From: CANJBX01 sp041487815
GTDB lineage: Bacteria > Pseudomonadota > Alphaproteobacteria > Rhizobiales > Xanthobacteraceae
Reading direction: 5' to 3'
DNA: 25,959 nt
Assembly (NCBI GenBank): GCA_041487815.1
Contig: JBGPOB010000006.1
Coordinates: forward strand, 1 to 25,959
Position 1 is the stretch's first letter. Each line of letters opens with the position of its first letter. Under the pieces are notes generated by a model. That model made no database searches. It was not told the origin of the DNA and saw only the letters and a program-made list of their open reading frames with translations. Positions 23,916-25,959 of this stretch are shown one piece after another. The position numbers and the translations under genes are program-made.

Positions 23916-25814
23916 ATGGCCTCCAACGTCAAGCCCAAGACCCCGGCCAAGGAAGCGCCGACCGAGCCGTTCAAGCGCGCGGTCACCGGCTGCCTGCGCG
24001 CGATCGCGCGCGCGCCGGAACTCGAGGTGGCCTTTGCGGCGGAACGGCCGGGTCTGTTCGGCGGCAAGGCCCGGCTACCGGAACCGCCGCGCAGAATCAC
24101 GCGCGAGGACGCCGCGATCGTGCGCGGCCATGCCGATTCCATCGCGCTGCGCATGGCCTGTCACGACGCCGGCATCCACCGCAAGCTCGTCCCCGGCAAG
24201 CAACAGGCGCGCGCGGTATTCGAGGCGGTTGAGCAGGCGCGCGTGGAGGCGATCGGCGCACGCCGCATGCACGGCGTCGCGCAAAATCTTTCCGCCATGC
24301 TCGACGACAAGTTCCATCGCGGCAAGTACGACGAGGTTTCCGATCGCGCCGACGCGCCGATCGAGGACGCCATCGCGATGCTGGTGCGCGAGCGGCTCAC
24401 CGGCCTTACGCCCCCGCCGGCGGCGAAGAAGCTCGTGGAATTGTGGCGCACGTTCATCGAGGAGCGGGCCGGCGGCGAACTCGACCGCCTGGGGAAATTC
24501 ATCGAGGACCAGCGCCGTTTCGGCGACGCCGTGCACGACCTGCTCGAATCGCTCGAAATGGGCGACGACCGCGCCCGCGATCAGGACGACGACAGTGACG
24601 AGGACGAAGGCAAGGACGGCAAAGACGACGAGGGCCAGGACGGCGAGGCCTCGGAGACGGAGGATTCCGACCGCACCAGCGTCGAGGACGCACAAGCCTC
24701 CGCCGACGAAATGCCCGACAGCGACGAGGAGGCGACCGACGCACCCGCCTCCGACATGCCGGAAGACGCCGAGATGGGCGATCAGGACACCTCGGCGCAG
24801 CCCTGGCGCCCGCGCCAGCGCGGCATCAACGAGCCGCGCGGGCCGGACTATAAGCCGTTCACGCCGAAATTCGACGAGACCGTCGGCGCCGAGGATCTGT
24901 GCGAGCCGGAGGAACTCGACCGGCTACGCGGCTACCTCGACAAGCAACTTGCGAACTTGCAGGGGGTCGTGTCGCGGCTCGCCAACCGGCTGCAACGCCG
25001 GCTGATGGCGCAACAGAACCGCTCGTGGGAATTCGACCTCGAAGAGGGCCTGCTGGACCCGGCGCGGCTGTCGCGCGTCGTCATCGATCCGCTGCATCCG
25101 TTGTCGTTCAAGTGGGAAAAGGACACGACGTTCCGCGACACCGTCGTGACGCTCCTGCTCGACAATTCCGGCTCGATGCGCGGGCGCCCGATCACGGTCG
25201 CGGCGACCTGCGCGGACATTCTGGCGCGTACGCTCGAGCGTTGCGGCGTCAAGGTAGAAATTCTCGGCTTCACCACGCGGGCCTGGAAGGGCGGGCAATC
25301 GCGCGAGGCGTGGCTCGCCGCCGGCAAGCCGCCCAATCCCGGCCGGCTCAACGACCTGCGCCACATCATCTACAAGTCCGCCGACGCGCCGTGGCGGCGC
25401 GCGCGCAAGAATCTCGGCCTGATGATGCGCGAGGGCCTGCTCAAGGAAAACATCGACGGCGAGGCGCTCGATTGGGCGCACAAGCGCCTGCTGGCGCGCT
25501 CCGAACAGCGGAAAATCCTGATGATGATTTCCGACGGCGCGCCGGTCGACGATTCCACGCTCTCGGTCAACCCGGGCAATTATCTTGAACGGCACTTGCG
25601 CTGGGTCATCGAAGACATCGAGCTGCGCTCGCCGGTTGAGCTGATCGCCATCGGAATCGGCCACGATGTCACGCGCTACTACCGGCGCGCGGTGACGATC
25701 GTGGACGCCGAGGAACTCGGCGGCGCCATGACCGACAAACTCGCCGAACTGTTCGAAGAAAATGCACCGGCACCGCGTCGCGCGCCGGTACGCCGGCGGC
25801 GGCTCCTGCATTGA
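23916..25814 (+). CDS. cobT: Aerobic cobaltochelatase subunit CobT
   Basis: Partner of CobS in the ATP-dependent cobalt insertion complex. The protein has 632 residues. The N-terminal CobT domain runs to about 215; a very acidic linker of Asp/Glu follows at about 217-291; a C-terminal von Willebrand A domain begins near 410 with metal-site motif D416-N-S-G-S and includes FTTRAWKGG and MMISDGAPVDD. These parts match magnesium-chelatase subunit D logic: AAA+ (CobS) plus integrin-type domain (CobT). ATG at 23916 is chosen; a GTG six codons upstream is open but less likely, and the ribosome binding site is weak either way. The stop TGA overlaps the ATG of the next gene by one base. Confidence 0.95.
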   Translation: MASNVKPKTPAKEAPTEPFKRAVTGCLRAIARAPELEVAFAAERPGLFGGKARLPEPPRRITREDAAIVRGHADSIALRMACHDAGIHRKLVPGKQQARAVFEAVEQARVEAIGARRMHGVAQNLSAMLDDKFHRGKYDEVSDRADAPIEDAIAMLVRERLTGLTPPPAAKKLVELWRTFIEERAGGELDRLGKFIEDQRRFGDAVHDLLESLEMGDDRARDQDDDSDEDEGKDGKDDEGQDGEASETEDSDRTSVEDAQASADEMPDSDEEATDAPASDMPEDAEMGDQDTSAQPWRPRQRGINEPRGPDYKPFTPKFDETVGAEDLCEPEELDRLRGYLDKQLANLQGVVSRLANRLQRRLMAQQNRSWEFDLEEGLLDPARLSRVVIDPLHPLSFKWEKDTTFRDTVVTLLLDNSGSMRGRPITVAATCADILARTLERCGVKVEILGFTTRAWKGGQSREAWLAAGKPPNPGRLNDLRHIIYKSADAPWRRARKNLGLMMREGLLKENIDGEALDWAHKRLLARSEQRKILMMISDGAPVDDSTLSVNPGNYLERHLRWVIEDIELRSPVELIAIGIGHDVTRYYRRAVTIVDAEELGGAMTDKLAELFEENAPAPRRAPVRRRRLLH

Positions 25815-25959
25815 TGGGCGCTTGGATTGCTGCTCGCGCCTGGATTGCTGCTCGCGCCTGGATTGCTGCGCGGACGCGGACGTTGGCGCGATACGCGCTT
25901 GCCACTGTGGCGCTGATGCTTCCGGCGCTGGCGCAGACGCCGCCGCCTGCCGCGTCGCG
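25814..25959 (+). CDS. Start of a secreted protein gene (3' end outside window)
   Basis: Open frame from ATG at 25814, sharing the A of the cobT stop (TGATG), running off the window after 48 codons. The first residues are a threefold repeat of AWIAAR, followed by RTRTLARYAL, a hydrophobic stretch ATVALMLPALAQ and a Pro-rich TPPPAA, which looks like a signal peptide cut after ALAQ or nearby. The true start could be a TTG after the repeat, giving an ordinary short signal peptide. In related genomes I recall an esterase-like (phytase-type) protein after cobT, but nothing here tests that. Confidence 0.6.
   Translation, partial: MGAWIAARAWIAARAWIAARTRTLARYALATVALMLPALAQTPPPAAS
25823..25869. repeat. 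18-base tandem repeat at the cobT/downstream junction
   Basis: The unit TGGATTGCTGCTCGCGCC is present at 25823-25840 and 25841-25858 without change, with a third partial copy at 25859-25869. The unit is a multiple of three, so copy-number change would add or remove six residues of the downstream N-terminus without a frameshift. Confidence 0.85.

Overview
The window reads as chromosomal core DNA of a GC-rich alphaproteobacterium, most likely in the Hyphomicrobiales (Bradyrhizobium, Rhodopseudomonas or Pseudolabrys type). The evidence is the gene order (mutT-argJ-parvulin next to secA; accA, xerD, aroK-aroB together; bolA, a DnaJ protein and cobS-cobT together), the aerobic cobaltochelatase genes, an Omp25-like surface protein and several dispersed palindromic repeats. 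The taxonomic placement is inference. No tRNA, rRNA, CRISPR array, transposase or phage gene was seen.

Region 1 (1-8100): a leftward group of a parvulin-type periplasmic PPIase, argJ and mutT (cut by the window edge). It diverges from secA across a 492-base gap that holds a long inverted repeat and a leader hairpin. secA ends tail to tail, with a 19-base overlap, against a small GIY-YIG nuclease gene. A leftward YafK-like L,D-transpeptidase lipoprotein follows; its best start is a TTG codon.

Region 2 (8100-15600): leftward accA, a TadG-like von Willebrand protein with a clear terminator, xerD, and a 49-residue membrane protein just ahead of xerD. Rightward aroK and aroB overlap by four bases (shikimate pathway). 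A CNNM/CorC-type membrane protein follows.

Region 3 (15600-21500) looks the most accessory. A leftward transcription unit encodes a flavoprotein aromatic hydroxylase, a DUF2783 protein and an orphan TRAP-type solute-binding protein. Facing away from it is a CoA-ligase-like AMP-binding enzyme, followed by an outer-membrane beta-barrel protein. Together they suggest uptake, ring hydroxylation and CoA activation of an aromatic or related organic acid; the substrate cannot be read from the sequence.

Region 4 (21500-25959): bolA (leftward), then rightward a DnaJ-domain protein, cobS, cobT, and the start of a secreted protein whose N-terminus is built from an 18-base tandem repeat.

The most interesting non-coding signal is the set of dispersed repeats. 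Two copies of a twin-hairpin element (9137-9249 and 22710-22821) keep their inner sequences but have different, still perfectly paired stems. Two copies of an unrelated inverted repeat lie upstream of secA and aroK. Two copies of a third palindrome lie at 355-397 and 6305-6347. I found no convincing, entirely new protein system; the flavoprotein/DUF2783/TRAP/CoA-ligase locus is the best candidate for uncharacterised biology.
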